From: Iamia sp035765045 | GTDB taxonomy: Bacteria; Actinomycetota; Acidimicrobiia; Acidimicrobiales; Iamiaceae | NCBI GenBank assembly: GCA_035765045.1 | Contig: DASTYI010000002.1 | Span: 7,886-71,885, forward strand | Length of the DNA: 64,000 nucleotides | Reading direction: 5' to 3' | In this document: piece after piece, positions 26,084 to 34,490 of the stretch | Layout: every line of letters starts with the position of its first letter | Numbering within the stretch: position 1 is the first letter of the stretch | Notes under the pieces: generated by a model | Databases searched by the model: none | Seen by the model: the letters and a program-made list of their open reading frames with translations, nothing else | Told to the model about the DNA's origin: nothing | Made by a program: the position numbers and the translations under genes

Positions 26084-27141
26084 TGCGCGGTACGTCCGGA
26101 CCCCTTCTGGAGGTCGAGGACCTCCACTGCTCGTTCCTCACGCCCCGGCGGGAGGTGCGGGCGGTCGACGGGGTCACCTTCGCCCTCGACCCCGGCGAGT
26201 CGCTCGGCGTGGTCGGGGAGAGCGGCAGCGGCAAGACCGTCACCGCCCTGTCGATGCTGCGCCTGTTCGGCCCGGCGTCGAAGGTGCGGCTCTCGGGCCG
26301 GGCCACCTTCGAGGGCGTCGACCTGCTGCGGGCCTCCCCGTCGCACCTGCGCAAGGTCCGGGGCGGCCGCATCGGCGTCGTCTTCCAGGACCCGCTGACC
26401 AGCCTCGACCCGGTGGTGCCGGTCGGCGAGCAGATCGCCGAGGCCATCCGGCTCCACAAGGACGTCACCCGCAAGGAGGCCCGGCGCAAGGCGATCGACC
26501 TCCTGGAGCGGGTCGGCATCCCCGACCCCGGGGGCCGGGCCGACGACCTGCCCCACCGCTTCAGCGGCGGCATGCGCCAGCGGATCATGATCGCCATGGC
26601 GATCAGCTGCGACCCGCAGCTGCTGATCGCCGACGAGGCCACCACCGCCCTCGACGCCACCGTCCAGGCCCAGATCCTCGCCCTCCTGCTGGAGCTGCGC
26701 CGGGACATGGGGATGGCGATGCTCGTCATCAGCCACGACCTCGGCGTCGTCGCCGCTCTCTGCGACACCGTCCAGGTGATGTACGCCGGCCGGCTGGCCG
26801 AGCGGGCGCCGACCAAGCCCCTGCTGGAGACGCCGGCCCACCCCTACAGCGAGGCCCTGGTCCGCCTGGTGCCCAAGCTCGACGACCGCACCCACCACCG
26901 GCTCCGGCCCATCCCGGGCCAGCCCCCGGTGTGGGTCTCGGCCGCCCCCGGCTGCCGCTTCGCCCCCCGTTGCGAGCGCAGCATCGACCGCTGCGACGAC
27001 CACACCCCGCCGCTCACCGAGATCGCCCCCGGCCACACCGCCTGGTGCTGGAAGGCCGAAACCCCCGTTCTGTCAACCCCCATGGACCTCAGCGGTACAC
27101 GGGGATGGACAGAACGGGACGAGCAGGAGGTCCACCCATGA
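26083..27141 (+). CDS. Peptide-type ABC importer ATPase (DppD/OppD family), tail made by a repeat element
   Basis: 352 residues. Walker A GESGSGKT, signature FSGGMRQR, Walker B LLIADEATTALD, and the OppD C-terminal domain PGCRFAPRCERSIDRCDD, whose cysteines recall iron-sulphur binding in Dpp ATPases. The family normally ends near AWCWK. Here about 22 more residues (AETPVLSTPMDLSGTRGWTE and beyond) come from the 55-bp hairpin repeat at 27064-27118. The stop overlaps the next ATG. Confidence 0.9.
   Translation: MRGTSGPLLEVEDLHCSFLTPRREVRAVDGVTFALDPGESLGVVGESGSGKTVTALSMLRLFGPASKVRLSGRATFEGVDLLRASPSHLRKVRGGRIGVVFQDPLTSLDPVVPVGEQIAEAIRLHKDVTRKEARRKAIDLLERVGIPDPGGRADDLPHRFSGGMRQRIMIAMAISCDPQLLIADEATTALDATVQAQILALLLELRRDMGMAMLVISHDLGVVAALCDTVQVMYAGRLAERAPTKPLLETPAHPYSEALVRLVPKLDDRTHHRLRPIPGQPPVWVSAAPGCRFAPRCERSIDRCDDHTPPLTEIAPGHTAWCWKAETPVLSTPMDLSGTRGWTERDEQEVHP
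27064..27118. repeat. 55-bp hairpin repeat, copy 1
   Basis: Perfect 11-bp arms CCCGTTCTGTC (27064-27074) and GACAGAACGGG (27108-27118) enclose a 33-base middle that includes a CCCC/GGGG pair. Copy 2 is at 37734-37788. The copies differ at five positions, four of which are two compensatory pairs (C-G to A-T at the outer end, T-A to G-C at the inner end). This copy lies in the last codons of the OppD gene, just before the OppF start. Confidence 0.8.
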
Positions 27142-28199
27142 CGATGCTCGCCCCCGACGACGTGGCCCCGGCCGCCCCCGAGCCGGAGCCGGCCGCCGTG
27201 CCCGTCCTCTCCATCGAGGACGCCAAGGTCACCTACGAGACGCCCCGGGGCGAGATCAGCCCGGTCGACGGCGTCTCGCTCCACGTGAAGCCGGGCGAGA
27301 CGCTCGGGCTGGTGGGGGAGAGCGGCTGCGGCAAGTCGACCCTCGGCCGGCTGATCCTCCAGCTGGCCAAGGCCGACGCCGGCACCGTCACCTTCGACGG
27401 CGAGGACCTCACCTCGGTGTCCCGGTCCCGCATGCGCGCCCTGCGTCGCACCCTCCAGGTCATCTACCAGGACCCCCGGGGCTCGCTCGACCCCAAGATG
27501 ACGATCCGCCAGATCGTGGCCGAGCCGCTCAAGGTCCACGGCCTGGCCAAGGGCGCCGCCCGCGACGCCAAGGCCGACGAGATGCTGCTGAGCGTCGGGC
27601 TCGACCCGCAGCTCGGCGATCGCAAGCCGGCCGAGCTCTCCGGCGGCCAGCAGCAGCGGGTCGGGATCGGCCGGGCGCTGATCACCGAGCCCAAGCTGAT
27701 CGTCTGCGACGAGCCGGTGTCGGCCCTCGACGTCTCGGTCCAGGCCCAGGTGATCAACCTGCTCCAGGACCTCAAGGAGCGGACCGGCGTCGCCTACCTC
27801 TTCATCAGCCACAACCTGGCCGTCGTCCGCCACCTGTCGGACCGGGTGGCGGTGATGTACCTGGGGCGCATCGTGGAGCAGGGACCGGTGCACGACGTCT
27901 TCGCCCGGCCCCTCCACCCCTACAGCCGGGGGCTGCTGGCGTCGGTGCTGCGACCCGACGCCGACGCCCCCGAGCGGCTGGCCGAGGTGAACGAGCACAT
28001 CCACGGCGACGTGCCCGGGTTCCACGAGGTGCCCCAGGGCTGCCGCTTCCACCCCCGCTGCCCCTACGCCACCGACCGGTGCCGGGAGGAGGTGCCGGAG
28101 CTGGAGAAGGCCACCGGCGACCACGCCCGCGACCACCACGTGGCCTGCCACCACTGGGAGGACATCGTGCCCCTGCCGACCGCCCTCCGGGCCCGCTGA
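27138..28199 (+). CDS. Peptide-type ABC importer ATPase (DppF/OppF family)
   Basis: 353 residues from the ATG at 27138 (AGGAGG seven bases upstream). Walker A GESGCGKST, signature LSGGQQQRVGIGRAL, Walker B LIVCDEPVSALD, and the OppF C-terminal GCRFHPRCPYATDRC. Completes the importer with the binding protein, two permeases and the OppD-type ATPase. Its stop overlaps the RidA start. Confidence 0.9.
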   Translation: MTMLAPDDVAPAAPEPEPAAVPVLSIEDAKVTYETPRGEISPVDGVSLHVKPGETLGLVGESGCGKSTLGRLILQLAKADAGTVTFDGEDLTSVSRSRMRALRRTLQVIYQDPRGSLDPKMTIRQIVAEPLKVHGLAKGAARDAKADEMLLSVGLDPQLGDRKPAELSGGQQQRVGIGRALITEPKLIVCDEPVSALDVSVQAQVINLLQDLKERTGVAYLFISHNLAVVRHLSDRVAVMYLGRIVEQGPVHDVFARPLHPYSRGLLASVLRPDADAPERLAEVNEHIHGDVPGFHEVPQGCRFHPRCPYATDRCREEVPELEKATGDHARDHHVACHHWEDIVPLPTALRAR

Positions 28200-28588
28200 T
28201 GGCCCCGCAGCCGCAGGCCGTCCTGGTCGAGGGGCCACCGGCGCCGACCGGCCCCTTCCCCCACGCCACCGTCGTCGGCGACCTCGTCTACACCTCGGGC
28301 CAGGCCGGCCGCGACCGGGAGACGGGGGAGATGGGCGACGTCGGGGCCCAGGTAGCCCAGGCCCTCCAGAACCTCGACGACATCCTCCACGGCGCCGGCT
28401 CCTGCCTCCAGCGGGCGGTCAAGGTGACCCTCTACCTGCGCGACGACGTCACCGACATGGCCGCCGTCAACGCCGCCTACGCCGCCGGCTTCCCCGAGCG
28501 CCGCCCGTCGCGCAGCTCGGTCTTCGTCTCTCGCCTGAAGAACCCCGACATGCTGGTCGAGATCGAGGTCGTGGCCGTTGTCCGCTGA
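28199..28588 (+). CDS. RidA/YjgF-family protein
   Basis: 129 residues; PFPHATVVGDLVYTSGQAGRD, AQALQNLDDILHGAGSCLQR and FPERRPSRSSVFV are the RidA blocks. The usual Arg that binds the carboxylate of imines is present in the RPSRSS segment. Archetypal RidA hydrolyses reactive enamines and imines; relatives such as 2-aminomuconate deaminase act in aromatic degradation, which suits this operon. It overlaps both neighbours. Confidence 0.85.
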   Translation: MAPQPQAVLVEGPPAPTGPFPHATVVGDLVYTSGQAGRDRETGEMGDVGAQVAQALQNLDDILHGAGSCLQRAVKVTLYLRDDVTDMAAVNAAYAAGFPERRPSRSSVFVSRLKNPDMLVEIEVVAVVR

Positions 28589-30167
28589 CCTCAAGACCGG
28601 GGCCCACGGGGCGGTGTCGGCGGGGAGCGCCCAGGCCGCCGAGGTGGCCTGCGCCGTGCTGCGCACGGGGGGGAGCGCGGCCGACGCCGCCGTGGCCGCC
28701 TCGGCCGTGCAGTGCGTGGTCGAGATGCCGTGGTGCGGGCTGGGCGGCGACGCCTTCGCCCTGCTGCGCGGCCCGGACGGGACGGTCTCGGCCCTCAACG
28801 GCACCGGCGCCGCCCCCCACGGGATCCTCGACGCCGTCGCCCCCGGCACCAAGGCCCCCCGCTACGGCCCGGTCCCCGTCGCCGTGCCCGCCCTGGTCGA
28901 CGCCTGGTCGCTGCTGCTCGACGCCCACGGCACCCGCTCGCTCGAGTCGCTGCTGGAGCCGGCGGTGCACCTGGCCCTGGACGGCTTCGCCCTCGACGAG
29001 CGGCTGGCCGCCACCCTCGCCACCATCCCCGACCTCGACGCCGCCGAGACCCTCCGGCCGCTGCTGGCCGACGGGGTGGCGCCCGGCCGGGTGCTCCGCC
29101 AGCCCGACCTGGCCGCCACCCTCGCCGCCATCGGCCGCGAGGGCCGCGAGGAGGTGTACTCGGGCGAGACCGGCAAGAGGATCGTCGAGCACCTGACCGC
29201 CCGGGGTGGCGTCCTGCGGGGCGACGACCTGGCCGCCCACCACGGGCGGTGGGCCGAGCCCCTGAGCACGACGTACCGGGGTCACCGGGTCACCGTCCCG
29301 GGCCCGGTGTCCTCGGGCGTCCTGCTGCTGCTGTGCCTGGCCGTGGTGGAGCGGCTCCACCCCGACGGCCTCCCGTCCGAGGTCGACGCCATCGACCTCC
29401 TGGTCCGGCTCAAGCGGCTGGTCTACGGCACCGCCCTGCCCCGGCTGGGCGACCCGGCCGAGCGGGCCAACCCCGACCTGCTGGCCGAGGACGTGGTCGA
29501 CGACCTGTGCGTGGCCCTGGCCCGGAGGGGCAGCCCGGCGCCGCTGGGCCCGGCCGCCGCCCCCGACGGCCCCGACACGACCTGCCTGTCGATCAGCGCC
29601 CCCGACGGCACGTCGATCTCCTTCATCCACTCGCTGTTCAACACCTTCGGCGCCCGCGAGCTGGTGCCCGGCACCGGGATCGTCCTCAACGACCGGCTGG
29701 CCAACCTCACGCCCGGCACCGGGCTCCCCAACGCCCTGGCCCCCGGCCGCCGCCCGATCCACACCCTCCACGCCTACGTGGTCGAGCGCCCCGACGGCTC
29801 GACCTTCACCGGCGCCACCCCCGGCGGCCGGGGCCAGGTCCAGACCAACCTCCAGGTGCTGCTCCGGGCCATCGACGGCGGCGAGGACGTCCAGGCCGCC
29901 GTGACCGCCCCCCGCTGGGTCCACGGCATGCCCCGGGTCTCGCCCGAGGACGACACCGTCTACCTGGAGGAGGAGCTGGCCGGCCACGCCCCCGAGCTCC
30001 GCCGCCGGGGCCACGCCGTCACCGTGCTGCCCCCGGGCGACGACGACCACTTCGGGAGCTGCACCGTCGCCGGCTCCGCCCGCACGCCCACCGACCCCCC
30101 CACCCGGCCCCGCGTCCACGTGGCCGGTGCCGACCACCGCCGGGGCTCCACCGCCCTGGCCTGGTGA
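28578..30167 (+). CDS. Gamma-glutamyltransferase-like Ntn hydrolase
   Basis: 529 residues from a TTG at 28578 that overlaps the RidA gene by 11 bases. The fold is GGT: GAVSAGSAQAAEVACAVLRT at the N-terminus and DTTCLSISAPDGTSISFIHS, where Thr335 would be the self-cleaving nucleophile; ATPGGRGQVQTN is the later glycine-rich block. There is no signal peptide, so a cytoplasmic enzyme is expected, unlike classical periplasmic GGT. It may cleave an amide or gamma-glutamyl conjugate. No ATG fits the frame before the conserved N-terminus. Confidence 0.8.
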   Translation: MSADLKTGAHGAVSAGSAQAAEVACAVLRTGGSAADAAVAASAVQCVVEMPWCGLGGDAFALLRGPDGTVSALNGTGAAPHGILDAVAPGTKAPRYGPVPVAVPALVDAWSLLLDAHGTRSLESLLEPAVHLALDGFALDERLAATLATIPDLDAAETLRPLLADGVAPGRVLRQPDLAATLAAIGREGREEVYSGETGKRIVEHLTARGGVLRGDDLAAHHGRWAEPLSTTYRGHRVTVPGPVSSGVLLLLCLAVVERLHPDGLPSEVDAIDLLVRLKRLVYGTALPRLGDPAERANPDLLAEDVVDDLCVALARRGSPAPLGPAAAPDGPDTTCLSISAPDGTSISFIHSLFNTFGARELVPGTGIVLNDRLANLTPGTGLPNALAPGRRPIHTLHAYVVERPDGSTFTGATPGGRGQVQTNLQVLLRAIDGGEDVQAAVTAPRWVHGMPRVSPEDDTVYLEEELAGHAPELRRRGHAVTVLPPGDDDHFGSCTVAGSARTPTDPPTRPRVHVAGADHRRGSTALAW

Positions 30168-30183
30168 GAGAGGACCTCCCCCC

Positions 30184-31422
30184 ATGACGCTCATCGACCC
30201 CGCCACCTCCCGCGGCATCCGCTACCCGTTCCCGATCGACCGCTCGCTCTACGACTGGCCGACGTTCTCCGACGCCGAGTTCGCCCGCCGCCACGCCGTC
30301 GTGCGCGAGTTCCTCGCCGAGAACGACCTCGACGCCGTGCTGATCACCGGCAACAACTCCATCTGGGAGCGGGGCTGGGCCAACATCCGCTGGGTCACCA
30401 ACTTCATGGGGACCATGGAGCTCGACTGCACCTGCGTGTTCCCCAAGGAGGGGGACCCGATGCTGGCCATCCTCGGGCTCAACGCCCGGCTGCCCGACCG
30501 CATCGCCCGCTCGGTCGTCACCGACGTGCGGGGCGCTCTCAACACCGCCGGGGTGATCGTCGACCGGCTGCGCGAGCTCGACCTCGGCAAGGGCCGCATC
30601 GGCATCGTCACCCCGGCGCCGTTCATCGACATCAGCCACGACCACCACGTCGCCCTGACCGAGGCCTTCCCCGAGGCCGAGTTCCCCCGCTTCTCCGACG
30701 AGTTCTGGCTCAAGCGGATCGTGCTCTCCGACGAGGAGCTGGCGTGCCTCGACGAGGCCGGCCGCATCGGCGACGCCGCCGTCCAGGCGATCATCGATCG
30801 GCTGCGCCCGGGGATGCGCGAGGTCGACCTGTTCAACATCATCTACGACGTCTTCAGCGCCGAGGGCGCCGAGAACCCGTGCATGGTGCTGGCCGCCTCG
30901 GAGAACATGTTCCGGCCGACCAGCGCCTTCCAGCGGCCCCGGCCCATCGACCGCGAGATCGAGGTCGGCGACGTCCTGCTGCTGGAGCTCGGGGCCCGCG
31001 ACCCCCACGGCTACGAGGCCCAGACGGGCAAGCCGATCACCTTCGGCCCGCCGCCCGACGACTACAAGCGGATGCTGGAGGTCTGCCTGGAGGCGTACCA
31101 CGCCATCATCGACGTCCTCCGGCCCGGCACCACCGCCGCCGACCTGCGCGAGGCCGGGAAGGTCATCACCGACGCCGGCTACACGGTGGTCGCCCCCTAC
31201 GTCCACGGCGTGTTCAACCCGCTCGACGCCGGCCCCTTCGTCGGCACCAGCCACCGGCCCGACAAGGACGTCACCCTCGCCCCCGGCATGGGTGTCTGCG
31301 TCGAGATCCACCCGTGCTCGGAGGACGTGATCCGGGGCGTCTTCTGCGGTGACACCTTCGTGATCACCGAGGACGGGTCCCGCTGCGTCAACCAGCTCGA
31401 GCCCAAGGTGTACGAGCTGTGA
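30184..31422 (+). CDS. M24-family (creatinase/aminopeptidase P-like) protein lacking metal ligands
   Basis: 412 residues. An N-terminal creatinase domain (RRHAVVREFLAENDLDAVLI) precedes a pita-bread domain (CLDEAGRIGDAAVQAIIDRL, FQRPRPIDREIEVGDVLLLE). The first metal block reads LELGARDPHGYEAQTG instead of DxGA...SDxTR, and the last reads GDTFVITEDG with Gly in place of Glu. The metal-binding Asp/Asp/Glu set therefore seems lost, as in creatinase, which works without metal. A C-N bond hydrolase of the creatinase type is inferred. Confidence 0.75.
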   Translation: MTLIDPATSRGIRYPFPIDRSLYDWPTFSDAEFARRHAVVREFLAENDLDAVLITGNNSIWERGWANIRWVTNFMGTMELDCTCVFPKEGDPMLAILGLNARLPDRIARSVVTDVRGALNTAGVIVDRLRELDLGKGRIGIVTPAPFIDISHDHHVALTEAFPEAEFPRFSDEFWLKRIVLSDEELACLDEAGRIGDAAVQAIIDRLRPGMREVDLFNIIYDVFSAEGAENPCMVLAASENMFRPTSAFQRPRPIDREIEVGDVLLLELGARDPHGYEAQTGKPITFGPPPDDYKRMLEVCLEAYHAIIDVLRPGTTAADLREAGKVITDAGYTVVAPYVHGVFNPLDAGPFVGTSHRPDKDVTLAPGMGVCVEIHPCSEDVIRGVFCGDTFVITEDGSRCVNQLEPKVYEL

Positions 31423-32024
31423 GCGAGCGCAGCGAGCGAACCAGGCCAGCAACGCGGCGCCGTGTGGTGGTGGGCATCACCGGCGCCAGCGGGTCGGTCT
31501 TCGGCACCCGGCTGCTGGAGATCCTCCAGGGCGTCGAGGACGTCGAGACCCACGCCATCGTCAGCAAGGGCTCGGCCCGCACGCTGGAGCTGGAGCTCGG
31601 TATCACGATGGAGGAGGCGGTGGCCAAGGCCGACGTCGTCCACGACGACGAGGACCTGGCCGCCTCGGTGGCCTCGGGCTCGTTCCGGGTCCACGGCATG
31701 GTCGTCGCCCCCTGCTCGATCAAGGCCCTGTCGGGGATCGCCAACAGCTACGACGAGAGCCTGATCGTGCGGGCCGCCGACGTCCGCCTCAAGGAGCGCC
31801 AGCCCCTCGTGCTGGTGCTGCGGGAGACGCCGCTGCACCGGGGCCACCTGCGGCTCTGCTCGATGGCGGCCGACGCCGGGGCGATCATCTTCCCGCCGGT
31901 GCCGTCGCTGTACGTCAAGCCCCGCTCGATCGACGACCTGATCGACCACAGCGTCATGCGCATCTGCGACCAGCTCGGCATCGACACCGACCTCTCGCCC
32001 CGCTGGCCGGAGGAGCGAGCATGA
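31419..32024 (+). CDS. ubiX: UbiX-family flavin prenyltransferase
   Basis: 201 residues. VVVGITGASGSVFGTRLLE is the FMN-binding N-terminus, followed by VVAPCSIKALSGIANSYDES and LVLVLRETPLHRGHLRL. UbiX prenylates FMN to make the cofactor used by UbiD; a UbiD gene lies at 34487. The GTG at 31419 overlaps the previous stop (GTGA) and adds a Ser/Glu/Arg tail (SERSERTRPATRR) encoded by a low-complexity AGCGAGCG stretch; the true start may be a GTG at 31464. Confidence 0.9.
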   Translation: MSERSERTRPATRRRVVVGITGASGSVFGTRLLEILQGVEDVETHAIVSKGSARTLELELGITMEEAVAKADVVHDDEDLAASVASGSFRVHGMVVAPCSIKALSGIANSYDESLIVRAADVRLKERQPLVLVLRETPLHRGHLRLCSMAADAGAIIFPPVPSLYVKPRSIDDLIDHSVMRICDQLGIDTDLSPRWPEERA

Positions 32025-32644
32025 ACCTCGATGCCGTCGTCGTCGCCGGGTACACCGGGCGTGACCGGGCCCACGTGCTGGAGCACATCGAGGAGCTGGC
32101 CGCCATCGGCGTGCCCCGCCCCGAGGCCATCCCGGCCTACTTCGTGCTGCCCCCGATGGTGGCCACCACCGCCGACGAGATCGTCGTGGCCGGCGACCAG
32201 ACCTCGGGCGAGGCCGAGGTCTGCCTGCTGGTCGACGGTGACGACGTGCGGGTCACCCTCGCCTCCGACCACACCGACCGGGCCGCCGAGGCCCTCGACA
32301 TCGGGCTGTCCAAGGGCGCCTGCCCGACGCCCATCGCCACCGACTCCTGGCCCCTCGCCGACGTCGACGGCCGCTGGGACGACCTCGTCCTGCGCAGCTG
32401 GATCACCGTCGCCGGCGAGGAGGTGCCGTACCAGGACGGCCGGTGCGCCGACCTGATCCCGCCGCCCGACCTGCTGGCCGGCGCCCCGCCGCTCGCCGTC
32501 GACCGCTTCGCCCTGCTGACCGGGACGGTGCCGGTGATCGGCGGCATCCGCCCGGCCGACGCCTTCCGGGCCGAGCTCCACGACCCCGGGCGCGATCGCT
32601 CGATCCACCTCTCGTACTCCGTCTCCCCCCTCAGGAGGTCCTGA
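32021..32644 (+). CDS. DUF2848 family protein (fumarylacetoacetase-like fold)
   Basis: 207 residues with the DUF2848 pattern: GRDRAHVLEHIEELAAIGVP, ASDHTDRAAEALDIGLSKGA, and VIGGIRPADAFRAELHDPGR near the end. DUF2848 members are distant relatives of fumarylacetoacetate hydrolases, so it may hydrolyse or decarboxylate a ring-cleavage product. ATGA overlap with ubiX; HpaB-like gene two bases downstream. Confidence 0.75.
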   Translation: MNLDAVVVAGYTGRDRAHVLEHIEELAAIGVPRPEAIPAYFVLPPMVATTADEIVVAGDQTSGEAEVCLLVDGDDVRVTLASDHTDRAAEALDIGLSKGACPTPIATDSWPLADVDGRWDDLVLRSWITVAGEEVPYQDGRCADLIPPPDLLAGAPPLAVDRFALLTGTVPVIGGIRPADAFRAELHDPGRDRSIHLSYSVSPLRRS

Positions 32645-32646
32645 CC

Positions 32647-34104
32647 ATGCGCACCGGATCCGACTTCAAGGAGGCGCTGCGCGACGGGCGCACCGTCATG
32701 CTCGACGGCGAGAAGGTCGACGACGTCACCAAGCACCCGGCCTTCTCGGGCGTGGTCGACACCATGGCCCACCTCTACGACGTGGCCGCCGACCCCGCCG
32801 CCCGCGACCTCTACACCTATCCCTCGCCCGCCGACGGCGCTCCCGTCCACGCCTGGTGGCTGACCCCCCGCGACGGCGACGACCTCGCCTTCCGCCGCCG
32901 GGCCATCGCCGCCTGGGCCGCCGAGACCTGTGGCTTCATGGGCCGCACGCCCGACCACGTGGCCAGCTTCTTCGCCGGCTTCTCGGGCTCGCTCGACCTG
33001 TTCCGCCAGGCCGCCTCCGACGGCGACCGCTTCGCCGACAACGTCCAGCGCTTCTACGAGAAGGCCCGCGACGAGAGCCTCTACCTCAGCTACACGATCA
33101 TCCACCCGACGATCGACCGGTCGAAGCCGCCCCACCAGCAGTACGCCCCCAACGTCTACGTCAGCGTCGTCGACGAGCGCGACGACGGCATCGTCCTGCG
33201 AGGCGCCCAGATGCTCGGCACCGGCTCGGTGATGAGCGACTACGTCTTCGTCAGCTGCATCGTCCCGCTGCCGGAGGGGGCCGAGGACTACGCCATCTCC
33301 TGCGTCGTCCCCAACGCCGCCCCCGGCCTGCGGATCTACTCCCGCCGCTCCTACGCCCAGGGCAACCCGGGCGGCCACGACTACCCCCTGAGCAGCCGCT
33401 TCGACGAGACCGACTCGCTGATGGTGTTCGACGACGTGCTGGTGCCGTGGGAGCACGTCTTCGCCCTCAAGGACCGGGCGATCGTCGGCGGGCAGTTCCA
33501 GCGGACCGCGGCCCACTCGCTGGGCAACACCCAGGCCCAGATCCGCTTCGCCACCAAGCTCCGGTTCATGGCCGGGCTGGCCCGGCGGATGGCGGAGGGC
33601 AGCGGCTCGATCGGCGACCCCAAGACCAAGCTCAGGCTGGGGACGCTGGCCGGCAAGGCCCAGCTGCCCGAGGGGATGGTGCGGGCCGCCGAGGCGGCCT
33701 GGTCGCTCGACGGCTACGGCGTGGCCATCCCCGACCACGCCACCCTCTACGCGGCGATGACCCTCCAGCCCACGTTGATGAACGAGGTGCTGACCGCCCT
33801 GCGGGAGATGAGCGGCGGCGGGGTGATCCAGCTCCCGTCGTCGGCGGCGTCGTACTCGGACCCGACCACGGCCGAGGACATCGACCGCTTCATCCGCTGG
33901 CCCGAGGTCGACTCGGCCGGGCGGGTCGAGCTGCTCAAGCTGGTGTGGGACGCCATCGGCTCCGAGTTCGCCGGCCGCCACCACCAGTACGAGATGTTCT
34001 ACGCCGGCGACCCCGCCGTCGTGCAGATGCGGGCCTTCGGCACCTACGGCTGGGACGCCGCCGGCGACCTCGTCGACCGCTGCCTCGCCGGGGTGGACGC
34101 ATGA
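32647..34104 (+). CDS. HpaB-family flavin-dependent aromatic monooxygenase
   Basis: 485 residues, the usual length for HpaB (4-hydroxyphenylacetate 3-monooxygenase large component). HpaB blocks: GEKVDDVTKHPAFSGVVDTM, YLSYTIIHPTIDRSK, IVLRGAQMLGTGSVMSDYVF, VFDDVLVPWEHVF, GGGVIQLPSS. It hydroxylates a ring with FADH2 supplied by a separate reductase, here probably the protein at 37252. Relatives include pyrrole-2-carboxylate and chlorophenol monooxygenases, so the substrate is not settled. AGGAGG precedes the ATG. Confidence 0.88.
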   Translation: MRTGSDFKEALRDGRTVMLDGEKVDDVTKHPAFSGVVDTMAHLYDVAADPAARDLYTYPSPADGAPVHAWWLTPRDGDDLAFRRRAIAAWAAETCGFMGRTPDHVASFFAGFSGSLDLFRQAASDGDRFADNVQRFYEKARDESLYLSYTIIHPTIDRSKPPHQQYAPNVYVSVVDERDDGIVLRGAQMLGTGSVMSDYVFVSCIVPLPEGAEDYAISCVVPNAAPGLRIYSRRSYAQGNPGGHDYPLSSRFDETDSLMVFDDVLVPWEHVFALKDRAIVGGQFQRTAAHSLGNTQAQIRFATKLRFMAGLARRMAEGSGSIGDPKTKLRLGTLAGKAQLPEGMVRAAEAAWSLDGYGVAIPDHATLYAAMTLQPTLMNEVLTALREMSGGGVIQLPSSAASYSDPTTAEDIDRFIRWPEVDSAGRVELLKLVWDAIGSEFAGRHHQYEMFYAGDPAVVQMRAFGTYGWDAAGDLVDRCLAGVDA

Positions 34105-34490
34105 GCACGGCGGCGCGTCCCCCCTTCGCCAAGCCCGAGCTGGAGTTCCTCGACCCCGACGCCACCGAGGGGTTCGAGTGGGTGCCGCTCGAGGGCGATG
34201 CCACCGGGCAGCTCACCGAGGTGGTGCTGGCCGGGTCGCACGAGAGCGGCTGGGTCACCCGGCTGCTCAAGTTCGCCCCCGGCGCCGACACCAGCCCCAA
34301 CGGCGTGCTCACCCACGACGTGTGGGAGGAGGTCTTCATCGTGTCGGGGTCGATCCACGACCTCCGCCTGGGCGAGACCTTCACCGCCGGGATGTACGCC
34401 TGCCGCCCGCCGGGGATGGAGCACGGCCCGTGGACCAGCCCCGACGGCGCCGTCACCTTCGAGCTCCGCTACCGCGACCCGTCGTCGTGA
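34101..34490 (+). CDS. Cupin-domain protein (ChrR-like/dioxygenase-type)
   Basis: 129 residues, a single cupin barrel. LTHDVWEEVFIVSGSIHDLR carries the first motif (His and two Glu) and RPPGMEHGPWTSPDG the second (His), enough to hold one metal ion. Small cupins near ring monooxygenases often act as dioxygenases or isomerases; here that is inference. ATGA overlap before and GTGA overlap after. Confidence 0.8.
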   Translation: MSTAARPPFAKPELEFLDPDATEGFEWVPLEGDATGQLTEVVLAGSHESGWVTRLLKFAPGADTSPNGVLTHDVWEEVFIVSGSIHDLRLGETFTAGMYACRPPGMEHGPWTSPDGAVTFELRYRDPSS

